A DNA stretch of 34,426 nucleotides from positions 1 through 34,426 of the forward strand of contig DJOI01000055.1 in NCBI GenBank assembly GCA_002439605.1, given 5' to 3'. Numbering within the stretch: the first letter of the stretch is position 1; every line of letters begins with the position of its first letter. The notes beneath the pieces were generated by a model that searched no databases, was not told where the DNA came from, and worked only from the letters and a program-made list of their open reading frames with translations. Below are positions 1 to 7,105 of this stretch, one piece after another. Both the position numbers and the translations under genes were made by a program. Source of the stretch: Candidatus Segatella mututuai (GTDB lineage Bacteria > Bacteroidota > Bacteroidia > Bacteroidales > Bacteroidaceae).

Positions 1-16
1 GTTTTTATGAGGTTGT

Positions 17-101
17 CATGTCGTACGACTATAGTTGCTATGAACGTACGACATGAGGTCGTATAGTCGTACGACATGGGGATGCATAGTCGTACGACAT
101 G
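17..101. repeat. Four palindromic decamers at exact 23-base pitch
   Basis: The core GTCGTACGAC occurs at 20-29, 66-75 and 89-98, and as AACGTACGAC at 43-52. The four cores are exactly 23 bases apart. Around each core the match extends to a 16-base unit: ATAGTCGTACGACATG at 63-78 and 86-101, a 13/16 copy at 40-55, and the reverse complement at 17-32. The 7-base stretches between units are unrelated. No fifth copy follows at 112; the array may continue to the left of the window. The regular pitch with a palindromic core suggests tandem protein-binding sites or a short minisatellite. The function is unknown. Confidence 0.85.
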
Positions 102-237
102 ACTTCAGACAAACTTCGAGGACTCTTTTTCTTGTTGGCTTTTATTCAAAAACTGAATGTACAGTGAACAAATATGAACAATTATGAACGTGGCATGAGC
201 GAATATTCACATACCACACAAAAGAACACAACAGGTG

Positions 238-459
238 CTTCATCAAGTGAGTTGTCACATCTTCGACACATGAGCCACCACAGAAGTATACACACATCAA
301 AGAACGGAGTATCTCGCTGTACTGGTAACCATAGAATTTACTGCGCAGCCCCAAGGTTGAGTCTATCGTTTGGGACAAAAGGGCATCAAATCGCTCCATT
401 ATCGCAAATATTCCTCCAAAGAGAGTGAGTTTCTCGGATTTTATTTGTACTTTTGCCAT
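238..459 (-). pseudogene. IS1380-family transposase, N-terminal fragment
   Basis: Reading leftward from an ATG at 459, about 74 residues begin MAKVQIKSEKLTLFGGIF and run through YSEILRSLMCVYFCGGSC and VEDVTTHLMKHL. From memory, these are the N-terminal signatures of Bacteroidota IS1380-family transposases, which are normally over 400 residues long. After the KHL motif the frame continues for about 30 residues that do not resemble the family, so the DDE catalytic core is absent. The break lies near 232-240. An upstream in-frame ATG at 519 exists but the recognisable protein starts at 459. It is a dead remnant rather than an active transposase. No search was run to confirm the family. Confidence 0.75.
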
Positions 460-527
460 GTCATTCAGATTTTTGCTTGCTTTTAAATGCAGCACTAAAA
501 TAAGTGAAATTTCTGACATGGCAAAAT

Positions 528-552
528 CCTGGACAACAAAAATTTGTCCAGG
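528..552 (-). mobile_element. Candidate IS1380 terminal sequence (hairpin)
   Basis: A perfect 9-base inverted repeat, CCTGGACAA (528-536) and TTGTCCAGG (544-552), has a 7-base loop. It lies 69 bases upstream of the transposase fragment, where the terminal repeat of the element would be expected. Ends beginning CCTGG are plausible for IS1380-type elements, but this is from memory. The opposite end of the element is missing. It could alternatively be an unrelated hairpin. Confidence 0.45.
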
Positions 553-645
553 TACTTATAAAAAACATCAAATTATAGTGTTGCGGAATTTAGGTTTACA
601 AGAAGCAAGGGTTAGACTTGATTGTTAACAAGAAATAAATAACTA

Positions 646-1914
646 ATGAGTAACAAAATCAGCGTCATAACAGTAGTATTCAATGATGTCGCACACATTC
701 GCGCCACCATGGAAAGTTTCTTCTCACAAACGTGGAAAGACAAGGAATATATTGTTATTGATGGAGGTAGCACGGATGGCACGGCTGACATTATCAAGGA
801 ATATTCGGATCGATTAGCTTACTGGTGCTCCGAAAAAGATAATGGCATCTATGATGCCATGAACAAGGGTATCATACATGCAACAGGCGATTGGATAAAT
901 ATTCTTAACAGTGGAGACTATTATGCCTCAATAGAAGCATTAGAAGAAACAATTACTTCAACAACAGACATTGAAAAGACCAGTGTAATCTACGGAAATA
1001 GCATATGTATAGACGATACATGCCAAAGACAAATTATTGCGTCTTCTGACACTAGTCTTTTAGAATATAGTCCAATATTTAGACATGGTTCATGCCTTGT
1101 AAGGGCAGATGTACAAAAGAAACATCTTTTTGATATAAACAAACAAAAGAAATTAGGATACGCATTAGATTGGGAAATGCTATACCAATTGTTTAAAGAG
1201 AGCCTAAAGTTTACCAAAGTAGATGTTACAATAGAATGCTATAAACAAGAGGGAATTTCAAATCATCAATATAAAAATTTTTGGTATAATTACCTTATTA
1301 CATCAAAAGGAAAATTTAGCTTAAAAAAAGCATTATTTTTAACAAAAGTAATTTTCTTTACATTTTTATTTAATACCTGTTTGTACAAATGGACAAGAGC
1401 ATTTATGATAGAATACATCGTGAACGACATATTGCCTCATATTTGCTTTTGGAAATTAAGAAATTGGTATCTAACAGTTCTAAAAATGAAAATTGGTAAA
1501 GGAACCTATATTATGAAAAGAAATTATATAATAAACTGCAACTTAATTTCTATAGGAAAATTCTGTCACATTAATAATTTCTGCATTATAGATGGAAGAG
1601 GACATATCACAATAGAAGACAATGTTTCTATCTCGCATAAAGTATCTTTAATCACAGGTTCTCATGACCTAAGAACTCAATCTTTTAGGGGCATATTCAA
1701 ACCTATACATATCAAAGAATATGCGTGGATTGGAATCGGAGCTACAATCTTACAAGGAGTAACTATTGGAAAAGGAGCTGTTGTATGTGCGGGAGCTGTT
1801 GTCACAAAAGATATAGAAGATTATGCTATTGTCGCAGGCATTCCTGCAAAAAAAATTGGAATAAGGACAAATGAATTAAATTATAATTGTAAATGGGATG
1901 TACCCTTTACATAA
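646..1914 (+). CDS. GT2 glycosyltransferase fused to a hexapeptide-repeat acetyltransferase
   Basis: The protein has 422 residues and two domains. Residues 1 to about 220 form a family 2 glycosyltransferase of the WcaA type: ISVITVVFND at the start, DGGSTDGT at 39-46, DNGIYDAMNKG at 65-75 and LNSGDY at 87-92, the usual sugar-nucleotide and metal-binding landmarks. After a hydrophobic linker, roughly the last 150 residues form a left-handed beta-helix acetyltransferase of the WcaF/NodL type. It has repeated isoleucine-glycine hexads, a GSHD motif with the likely catalytic histidine, and the ending IVAGIPAKKIG. The two activities are usually separate genes, so one enzyme may add a sugar and also O-acetylate the growing repeat unit. 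It heads a tight AT-rich operon. No consensus promoter was found between the IS remnant and the start codon. Confidence 0.88.
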   Translation: MSNKISVITVVFNDVAHIRATMESFFSQTWKDKEYIVIDGGSTDGTADIIKEYSDRLAYWCSEKDNGIYDAMNKGIIHATGDWINILNSGDYYASIEALEETITSTTDIEKTSVIYGNSICIDDTCQRQIIASSDTSLLEYSPIFRHGSCLVRADVQKKHLFDINKQKKLGYALDWEMLYQLFKESLKFTKVDVTIECYKQEGISNHQYKNFWYNYLITSKGKFSLKKALFLTKVIFFTFLFNTCLYKWTRAFMIEYIVNDILPHICFWKLRNWYLTVLKMKIGKGTYIMKRNYIINCNLISIGKFCHINNFCIIDGRGHITIEDNVSISHKVSLITGSHDLRTQSFRGIFKPIHIKEYAWIGIGATILQGVTIGKGAVVCAGAVVTKDIEDYAIVAGIPAKKIGIRTNELNYNCKWDVPFT

Positions 1915-1927
1915 AAACATAAACAAA

Positions 1928-2983
1928 ATGGAACAAAATAAAAATAATAAAGAAATAGACATTATTGGTGTAGTACTAAAAGTGCTAAAAGAATGGAAAA
2001 CTCTTTGCATTTTTATGATATGCTTTAGCCTTGTGGGAATAGTTGTTGCTCTAAACACTCAAAAAAGATATACAACAACTGTTATCCTTGCACCAGAAAT
2101 ATCTAATGGTGGTTCTCTCCCTGAAGGCCTATCGAATATAGCTTCCATGGTAGGAGTCAATATTGGAAATTCTGGTGGAAGTGGTATAGATGCTATCTAT
2201 CCACAGATCTATCCCGACGTTTTAACCTCATCTGATTTTATTATAAAATTATTTGATATACAAGTTAAAACAGAAGGGGATTCCATTAGGAAATCATATT
2301 ATCAACACATTAATAACGATAATCTTATTCCTTTTTGGAGCTATCCTGGTATATATTTTAAAAAAATATTTGAAAATAACAACAAAGATAAGAATACAAA
2401 AAAAATAAATCCATTTCAACTTACAAAACAGCAAGACAACACATTAAATGCAATTAGAGCAAATATTTCATGTGTTGTTGACAAAAATACAAATGTTATT
2501 TCCATCTCTGTGACAGATAATGACCCTGTTGTTTCTGCGACCATGGCAGATACCATACAACGTCAGCTTCAACAATATATCATTTTATATAGAACACAAA
2601 AAGCTCGAAATGATGTTGAATATACAAAAAAGCTATATAAAGAAGCTAAAATGCAATACATCAAAGCGCAAGAAATATATAGTTCATATTCAGACGCAAA
2701 CAATGATATAATTTTAGAGTCTTACAAAGCAAAAAGAGATGAACTTGAAAATGAAATGCAGTTGAAATATAATATATATAACCAAATCGCTCAACAATTA
2801 CAAGCTGCACTTGCAAAAGTTCAAGAAAAGACGCCCGCCTTCTCTACTATTCAAAAGGCAAGTGTACCTTTAAAAGCATCGAGTACTCCTAGGAGTTTTA
2901 TAGTGATCATTTACATTTTCATCGCTATTTTCTGTGATGTTTTATGGATTGTTTTTGTAAAAGATAAGTTTAAAAATAAATGA
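1928..2983 (+). CDS. Wzz-type polysaccharide chain-length determinant
   Basis: This 351-residue inner-membrane protein sets the chain length of a Wzy-made polysaccharide. A membrane segment lies at about 25-43 (CIFMICFSLVGIVVAL) and a second near the C-terminus (FIVIIYIFIAIFCDVLWIVF). Between them is a periplasmic domain with a long helical, coiled-coil-prone stretch. A proline-containing ASVPLKASSTP segment precedes the second membrane helix, as in Wzz proteins. No cytoplasmic tyrosine-kinase domain follows, so it is the short type. I chose the ATG at 1928 (MEQNKNN) over the one at 1898, which would overlap the upstream gene and add a tail not expected in the family. It overlaps the next gene by ATGA. 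Confidence 0.88.
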   Translation: MEQNKNNKEIDIIGVVLKVLKEWKTLCIFMICFSLVGIVVALNTQKRYTTTVILAPEISNGGSLPEGLSNIASMVGVNIGNSGGSGIDAIYPQIYPDVLTSSDFIIKLFDIQVKTEGDSIRKSYYQHINNDNLIPFWSYPGIYFKKIFENNNKDKNTKKINPFQLTKQQDNTLNAIRANISCVVDKNTNVISISVTDNDPVVSATMADTIQRQLQQYIILYRTQKARNDVEYTKKLYKEAKMQYIKAQEIYSSYSDANNDIILESYKAKRDELENEMQLKYNIYNQIAQQLQAALAKVQEKTPAFSTIQKASVPLKASSTPRSFIVIIYIFIAIFCDVLWIVFVKDKFKNK

Positions 2984-4131
2984 TATATACGATTCCATAT
3001 ATTTTACTGATTGTTTTTTATGGAGTCTTAGCTGTAGTCTTTCAACAAACAGCAAAAAACACCATAAAAAACAATATAACATATTTAAGTTTTTTCACCT
3101 TTATTATATTCTTCGGGTGCAGAGGTTACGTTTGCGATGATTGGCAATCATATTACCCAGCATTCCAAAAATGCACTATTGACAATGTTGATTTTAACAT
3201 TTTCAAGTATAACATAAAATGGGGATTTGAACCGGGATTTACATTGCTCATGCTAATTTGCAAAAATATTGTAAATAATTTCAACTTTTTTGTTTTTATC
3301 TGCACATGCATTAACACAATATTATTATACACATTTTTCAAAAGAAGAATCCCTAATTTTCCACTAGGTTTTTTGTTATTTATCAGTTTTGGTGGTTTTA
3401 TTATGAGTACTAATTTAATGAGAAATTCCATTGCAATTCTTATTTTTATTAATGCTTTAAAATACTTAGAAGATCGCCAATTTATCCCCTACATGACTAT
3501 GTGCCTTTTAGCAGTAACCTTTCATATCTCTGCTATTTGCTACATACCCATGTATTTCATTTTACATCTAAAAATAAATAAGTGGGTGTATCTAACTATA
3601 TTTGTTATAGCGAATATCATTTTTATTTTACACATACCCATATTTCTAAAAATTGTCAGCCTATTTTTAGGTGATACTGGAGGGTTTCTTGAAATGAAAG
3701 TACAATCGTACACAGAAGGTCTCAATGAAGCAAAATCTTTATCTATCGGATACATAGAAAGGGGCATGACAGGGATTCTAATTTTTTGTTATTACCATAA
3801 ACTACAAAATATACGCAAAGGAAATATGTTGTTTATAAATTCTTTTTTAGTATATATTTTGTTTGCTTTTTTGCTAAGTGAATTTAGCGAGATTAGCTTA
3901 AGAATGTCTAATTTATTTATCTTTTCTTATTGGATAATATGGACAGACTTAATTAAATGTTTTTACATTAAAAGCAATAAATACTTATTTCTTTCGTTTG
4001 TAGCTATATATTGTGTTCTCAAGATGATAGGAACTACCAATATGATTACATCACAATATGATAATATTCTCTTTGGAGCAAAATCATATGAAGAAAGATT
4101 ATACATACACAACAGGTTTTTTAAAAATTAA
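2980..4131 (+). CDS. EpsG/Wzy-type polysaccharide polymerase
   Basis: The protein has 383 residues and about ten hydrophobic membrane spans. It resembles the EpsG family: an N-terminal block with FFGCRGYVCDDWQSYYPAF, then a central RNSIAILIFINALKYL segment and a FHISAICYIPMYF loop. The family joins oligosaccharide repeat units at the periplasmic face of the inner membrane. The ATG overlaps the stop codon of the Wzz-type gene in an ATGA arrangement (2980-2983), which suggests translational coupling and pairs the polymerase with its length regulator. Base composition is very AT-rich like its neighbours. The exact donor and linkage cannot be inferred. Confidence 0.85.
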   Translation: MIYTIPYILLIVFYGVLAVVFQQTAKNTIKNNITYLSFFTFIIFFGCRGYVCDDWQSYYPAFQKCTIDNVDFNIFKYNIKWGFEPGFTLLMLICKNIVNNFNFFVFICTCINTILLYTFFKRRIPNFPLGFLLFISFGGFIMSTNLMRNSIAILIFINALKYLEDRQFIPYMTMCLLAVTFHISAICYIPMYFILHLKINKWVYLTIFVIANIIFILHIPIFLKIVSLFLGDTGGFLEMKVQSYTEGLNEAKSLSIGYIERGMTGILIFCYYHKLQNIRKGNMLFINSFLVYILFAFLLSEFSEISLRMSNLFIFSYWIIWTDLIKCFYIKSNKYLFLSFVAIYCVLKMIGTTNMITSQYDNILFGAKSYEERLYIHNRFFKN

Positions 4132-4134
4132 CAT

Positions 4135-5382
4135 ATGAATTTATTAATAATAACACCAACACCAATATACCCTCTAAATTCTGGAGGAGCGCAAGCTCAA
4201 TTTAATATGATTGACCAATTGAGAGAAAAACACAATATCACCATCGTCTACATAGAGAACAGATATGGGGAAAAAGAAGCCATAAACACGTTAAAAGAGT
4301 TATGGCCTAACGTGAAATTCCATACATATTCAATATGGGCGCAATTGACTTATTGGAAGTATATATATGAAAAAGGGAAAAGAGCATTCCAAATTTTAAC
4401 TAAAAAAAGCAAAAAAAAATTTATAATTGAAAGAATCATAAAACCTTATGGCATTTATTTTCCCCCACGTTTTATTAACTTTATTAACAATATAATTACA
4501 AAAGAAAATATTGATACAATACAAGTTGAATTTTATCCATGCTTAGATTTGATAAATTACATAAACGTAAAAGTTCAAAAGATATTTGTACACCATGAGA
4601 TAAGATTTGTTCGAAATAAAAGATACTTGGCTTCTTTTCAACTATCAGAAAAAGAAAAAGAACTATTCAACAAAATAAAGACAAAAGAAATTAACGACTT
4701 AAATAAATACGACACAATAATAACCCTTACAAATAAGGATAAAGATATTTTAAGAGAAAATAATGTCAAAACTAAGATAATTGTATCTCCTGCAGCTATC
4801 AAGACAAATATTCATCCATACAAAACCTGGAATCATAAAATTATATTTCTAGGCGGTTATGGTCATATACCTAACATCGAAGGATTCAATTGGTTCATTG
4901 GCAATATTATCTCCAAGATGTCGACTACAGATTTAAACAATTCATGTATCCACATAATTGGTAAAGGTTGGCCAGAGTCTTTAATTGCAAACTATAACAA
5001 AAAATCCCCTATAAAGATTATAAGCCACGGATTCGTTGAAAATTTATATAGCGTCGCAAAAGGCAGTATCATGGTTATTCCTATACTTACAGGTAGCGGA
5101 ATGAGAATGAAAATATTAGAAGCAGCAGCTATGGGAATACCTTTCATTACAACCAAAGTCGGTGTAGAAGGTCTTAACTTCACTAATGAAGAGAGCTGTT
5201 TAATAAAGAACAAACCAGAAGATTGGATAAAGGCATTAATCAAACTTACACATCATGAAGAAGAACGTAAAAAATTGGCTAACAATGCCCAAAAAAAATA
5301 TATAAAAGAATATTCTTTACAAGAATCAATTAAGACGAGAAACCGTGTATATCAACAAAATGTCAAAGAAACTAAACAATGA
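4135..5382 (+). CDS. GT4-family glycosyltransferase
   Basis: The protein has 415 residues and a GT-B fold layout. The N-terminal half starts MNLLIITPTPIYPLNSGGAQ, with the glycine-rich loop of the acceptor domain. The C-terminal donor domain starts near IIFLGGYGHIPN and contains GSGMRMKILEAAAMGIP, the GT4 nucleotide-sugar site with its conserved glutamate, followed by TTKVGVEGL. It probably adds one sugar to the lipid-linked repeat unit on the cytoplasmic face. It begins three bases after the polymerase gene and overlaps the next gene by four bases, so it belongs to the same operon. Donor and acceptor are unknown. Confidence 0.87.
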   Translation: MNLLIITPTPIYPLNSGGAQAQFNMIDQLREKHNITIVYIENRYGEKEAINTLKELWPNVKFHTYSIWAQLTYWKYIYEKGKRAFQILTKKSKKKFIIERIIKPYGIYFPPRFINFINNIITKENIDTIQVEFYPCLDLINYINVKVQKIFVHHEIRFVRNKRYLASFQLSEKEKELFNKIKTKEINDLNKYDTIITLTNKDKDILRENNVKTKIIVSPAAIKTNIHPYKTWNHKIIFLGGYGHIPNIEGFNWFIGNIISKMSTTDLNNSCIHIIGKGWPESLIANYNKKSPIKIISHGFVENLYSVAKGSIMVIPILTGSGMRMKILEAAAMGIPFITTKVGVEGLNFTNEESCLIKNKPEDWIKALIKLTHHEEERKKLANNAQKKYIKEYSLQESIKTRNRVYQQNVKETKQ

Positions 5383-6173
5383 TGAACATTGCTATATATT
5401 GTGTCACATATAATTCATACAATGCAGCGATGAATTATCTCTCATCTATAGATAAAACTATTGATGCAGAAAAAGTAACATTAACAGTCTTTCTGGCAGA
5501 CAACACAACAAAGAAATCTATTGATATAAAATATAAAACTGAGAAATTCAAACTTGTTGTCTACAAATTCAACAATGTTGGATATTTTGGAGCTATTAGA
5601 AAAATGATGATAAAAAATGATCCAACATTATATGATTATTCAATCATAAGCAATGTAGATCTATTTTTAGATGAAAATATTTTTAAGAGTTTAACAGGAA
5701 TAACTATAACCGAAAAAATCGGCTGGATTGCTCCTCAGATTTTTTCATTAAAGGAGGAGAGAGATTTAAATCCTGCCATAATCAATAGGTATTCTCCATT
5801 CAAACTTAAAATACTAAAATTTTCATATAAGCATCCCAGAATATTACAACTATACAAAAATGTATTATATAGAAATAAAAAAAGCCACTTCGTTTCATAC
5901 CCTAGGATGAATATATATGCAGGACATGGCTCATTCATAATCCTAACAAAAGAATATTTTAAAAAATGTGGAATTATTAATTACCCTGTTTTTTTATATG
6001 ATGAAGAATTATACTTAGGAGAAGAATGCAAGAGGAATGGACTAAAAGTTATATATATCCCATCTTTGAAAGTATTCGATTGCGAGAATGTTTCAACGAG
6101 TAAACTATCAAGTAATTTTTATTGTAAATGCAACATTGAGGGTCTGACATATATTATCAAAAACTATTATTGA
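5379..6173 (+). CDS. GT2-like glycosyltransferase
   Basis: The protein has 264 residues. MNIAIYCVTYNSYNAAMNYL at the N-terminus, NNVGYFGAIRK, and SNVDLF (the DxD-equivalent) match the rhamnosyltransferase-like branch of family 2 glycosyltransferases. A later FLYDEELYLGEECKRNG segment matches the acceptor-side acidic motif of that branch. The gene overlaps the previous one as ATGATG, so either methionine (5379 or 5382) could be the start. It is the last gene of the left, AT-rich operon, and its final codons lie inside a large perfect palindrome shared with the convergent gene. The transferred sugar is unknown. Confidence 0.82.
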   Translation: MMNIAIYCVTYNSYNAAMNYLSSIDKTIDAEKVTLTVFLADNTTKKSIDIKYKTEKFKLVVYKFNNVGYFGAIRKMMIKNDPTLYDYSIISNVDLFLDENIFKSLTGITITEKIGWIAPQIFSLKEERDLNPAIINRYSPFKLKILKFSYKHPRILQLYKNVLYRNKKSHFVSYPRMNIYAGHGSFIILTKEYFKKCGIINYPVFLYDEELYLGEECKRNGLKVIYIPSLKVFDCENVSTSKLSSNFYCKCNIEGLTYIIKNYY

Positions 6174-6201
6174 ATAGGCTAAGCCTATTCAATAATAGTT
6201 T
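6161..6201. terminator. Perfect 41-base palindrome across two convergent stop codons
   Basis: A 20-base arm (6161-6180, AAACTATTATTGAATAGGCT) is exactly complementary to 6182-6201, with a single base at the centre. The palindrome contains the last codons and stop of the plus-strand glycosyltransferase (ending 6173) and of the minus-strand FemAB-like gene (ending 6185). RNA from either strand would fold into a very stable hairpin. The trailing U-tract is weak (only three T), so it may act as a bidirectional terminator or as a 3' end stabiliser. Confidence 0.8.
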
Positions 6202-7012
6202 GAAATTCCCGTACAAAAGACTCCATTCTTAATATAGCCTTAACAGGCAAAATTGGCACAACGCTCCTTAATGGATAAAGCGTATCAACAATAATTTTCA
6301 TCCACCATTTATATACTATCTGCAACTTGCAATAGGCCTTTCGGAAATGAAACGTATCAATCAAAAAAGGTTGAATATTTGAATGTTCTGTAATACTTCT
6401 TGCCCCATCATTAACATATTTCAACTTCAACTCATCCAAGTAATAACGATTCATCTCATAAATTAGTCCATAATAAGGATAAGTAGAATTATGCATAACC
6501 GAAGGTTTACACTTCATCGAATTATATTCACAACAATCTGTATATCGTGTATTTATTGCCAAGGCTACAGCTTCAGCTGTGTCCTTTCTATACACACACC
6601 AGTAATCAGAACTGCCTTCTTTCTCGCAAGCCAAAATTCTGGCTCTAAAATCTTCATCTGTAACCACAGAAGTTTTCACCCTATATGATTCACAAGCTTC
6701 TTGATATATGGGCAAACCTACGGATAATAGTTCTTCTGCAGAAACCCGCCTCACATCATAAGTTTTCAAACTCTTCCGTACTTGATTTCGTTTTTTGGAC
6801 GATAGTTCTTCCATACCGCCAAAAGTGTCCTTTATTACAAACCAAAATGAAGTCTCTTCCTTACAATCAAAATCATAAGTATTTCGTACTAATATCCCAC
6901 CATTTGACAACAAAAGACGAAGCTCGTCTTGTCTGAGTTTTTCTCCATGATGTGGAGCACGCTTGTCAACCCAAGCGTGTTTATACAGTTCAAAATTTTG
7001 TATATCAAACAT
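6185..7012 (-). CDS. FemAB/GNAT-like putative acyl- or aminoacyl-transferase
   Basis: The protein has 275 residues. A central segment, RNQVRKSLKTYDVRRVSAEELLSVG followed shortly by YQEACESY, resembles the FemAB-like and GNAT-fold proteins often found in Bacteroidota capsule loci. Later parts (VALAINTRYTDCCEYNSMKC, then YYGLIYEMNRYYLDELKLKYVNDGAR) fit the second half of that fold. A role in adding an acyl or amino-acid group to a surface glycan is inferred from fold resemblance and location only. A candidate promoter -7 box, TATGTTTG, lies at 7030-7037 on the minus strand, 17 bases upstream. The first seven codons are copied downstream of the small gene at 8717-9259. Confidence 0.6.
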   Translation of the reverse strand: MFDIQNFELYKHAWVDKRAPHHGEKLRQDELRLLLSNGGILVRNTYDFDCKEETSFWFVIKDTFGGMEELSSKKRNQVRKSLKTYDVRRVSAEELLSVGLPIYQEACESYRVKTSVVTDEDFRARILACEKEGSSDYWCVYRKDTAEAVALAINTRYTDCCEYNSMKCKPSVMHNSTYPYYGLIYEMNRYYLDELKLKYVNDGARSITEHSNIQPFLIDTFHFRKAYCKLQIVYKWWMKIIVDTLYPLRSVVPILPVKAILRMESFVREFQTIIE

Positions 7013-7013
7013 A
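6993..7013. repeat. 21-base direct repeat, left copy
   Basis: This segment is identical to 8705-8725. On the minus strand it contains the start codon and first codons (MFDIQN) of the FemAB-like gene. The two copies are in the same orientation and bracket the AAA-ATPase/PD-(D/E)XK gene. Confidence 0.9.
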
Positions 7014-7105
7014 GCTCAAATAGATTTGACAAACATACTAAAAACACAAGCATTTTTTTAACATGGGAACTCCTTATTCAAAGGCTTATGCATTACTACT
7101 TTCTT

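Noticed and set aside
17..101. The 23-base-pitch array as a CRISPR
   Set aside because: The conserved part is only 10-16 bases, the spacers are 7 bases long, and no cas gene is in the window.
1..645. An invertible capsule promoter of the Bacteroides fragilis type
   Set aside because: The inverted units at 17-32 and 63-78 are only 30 bases apart and no consensus promoter lies between them.
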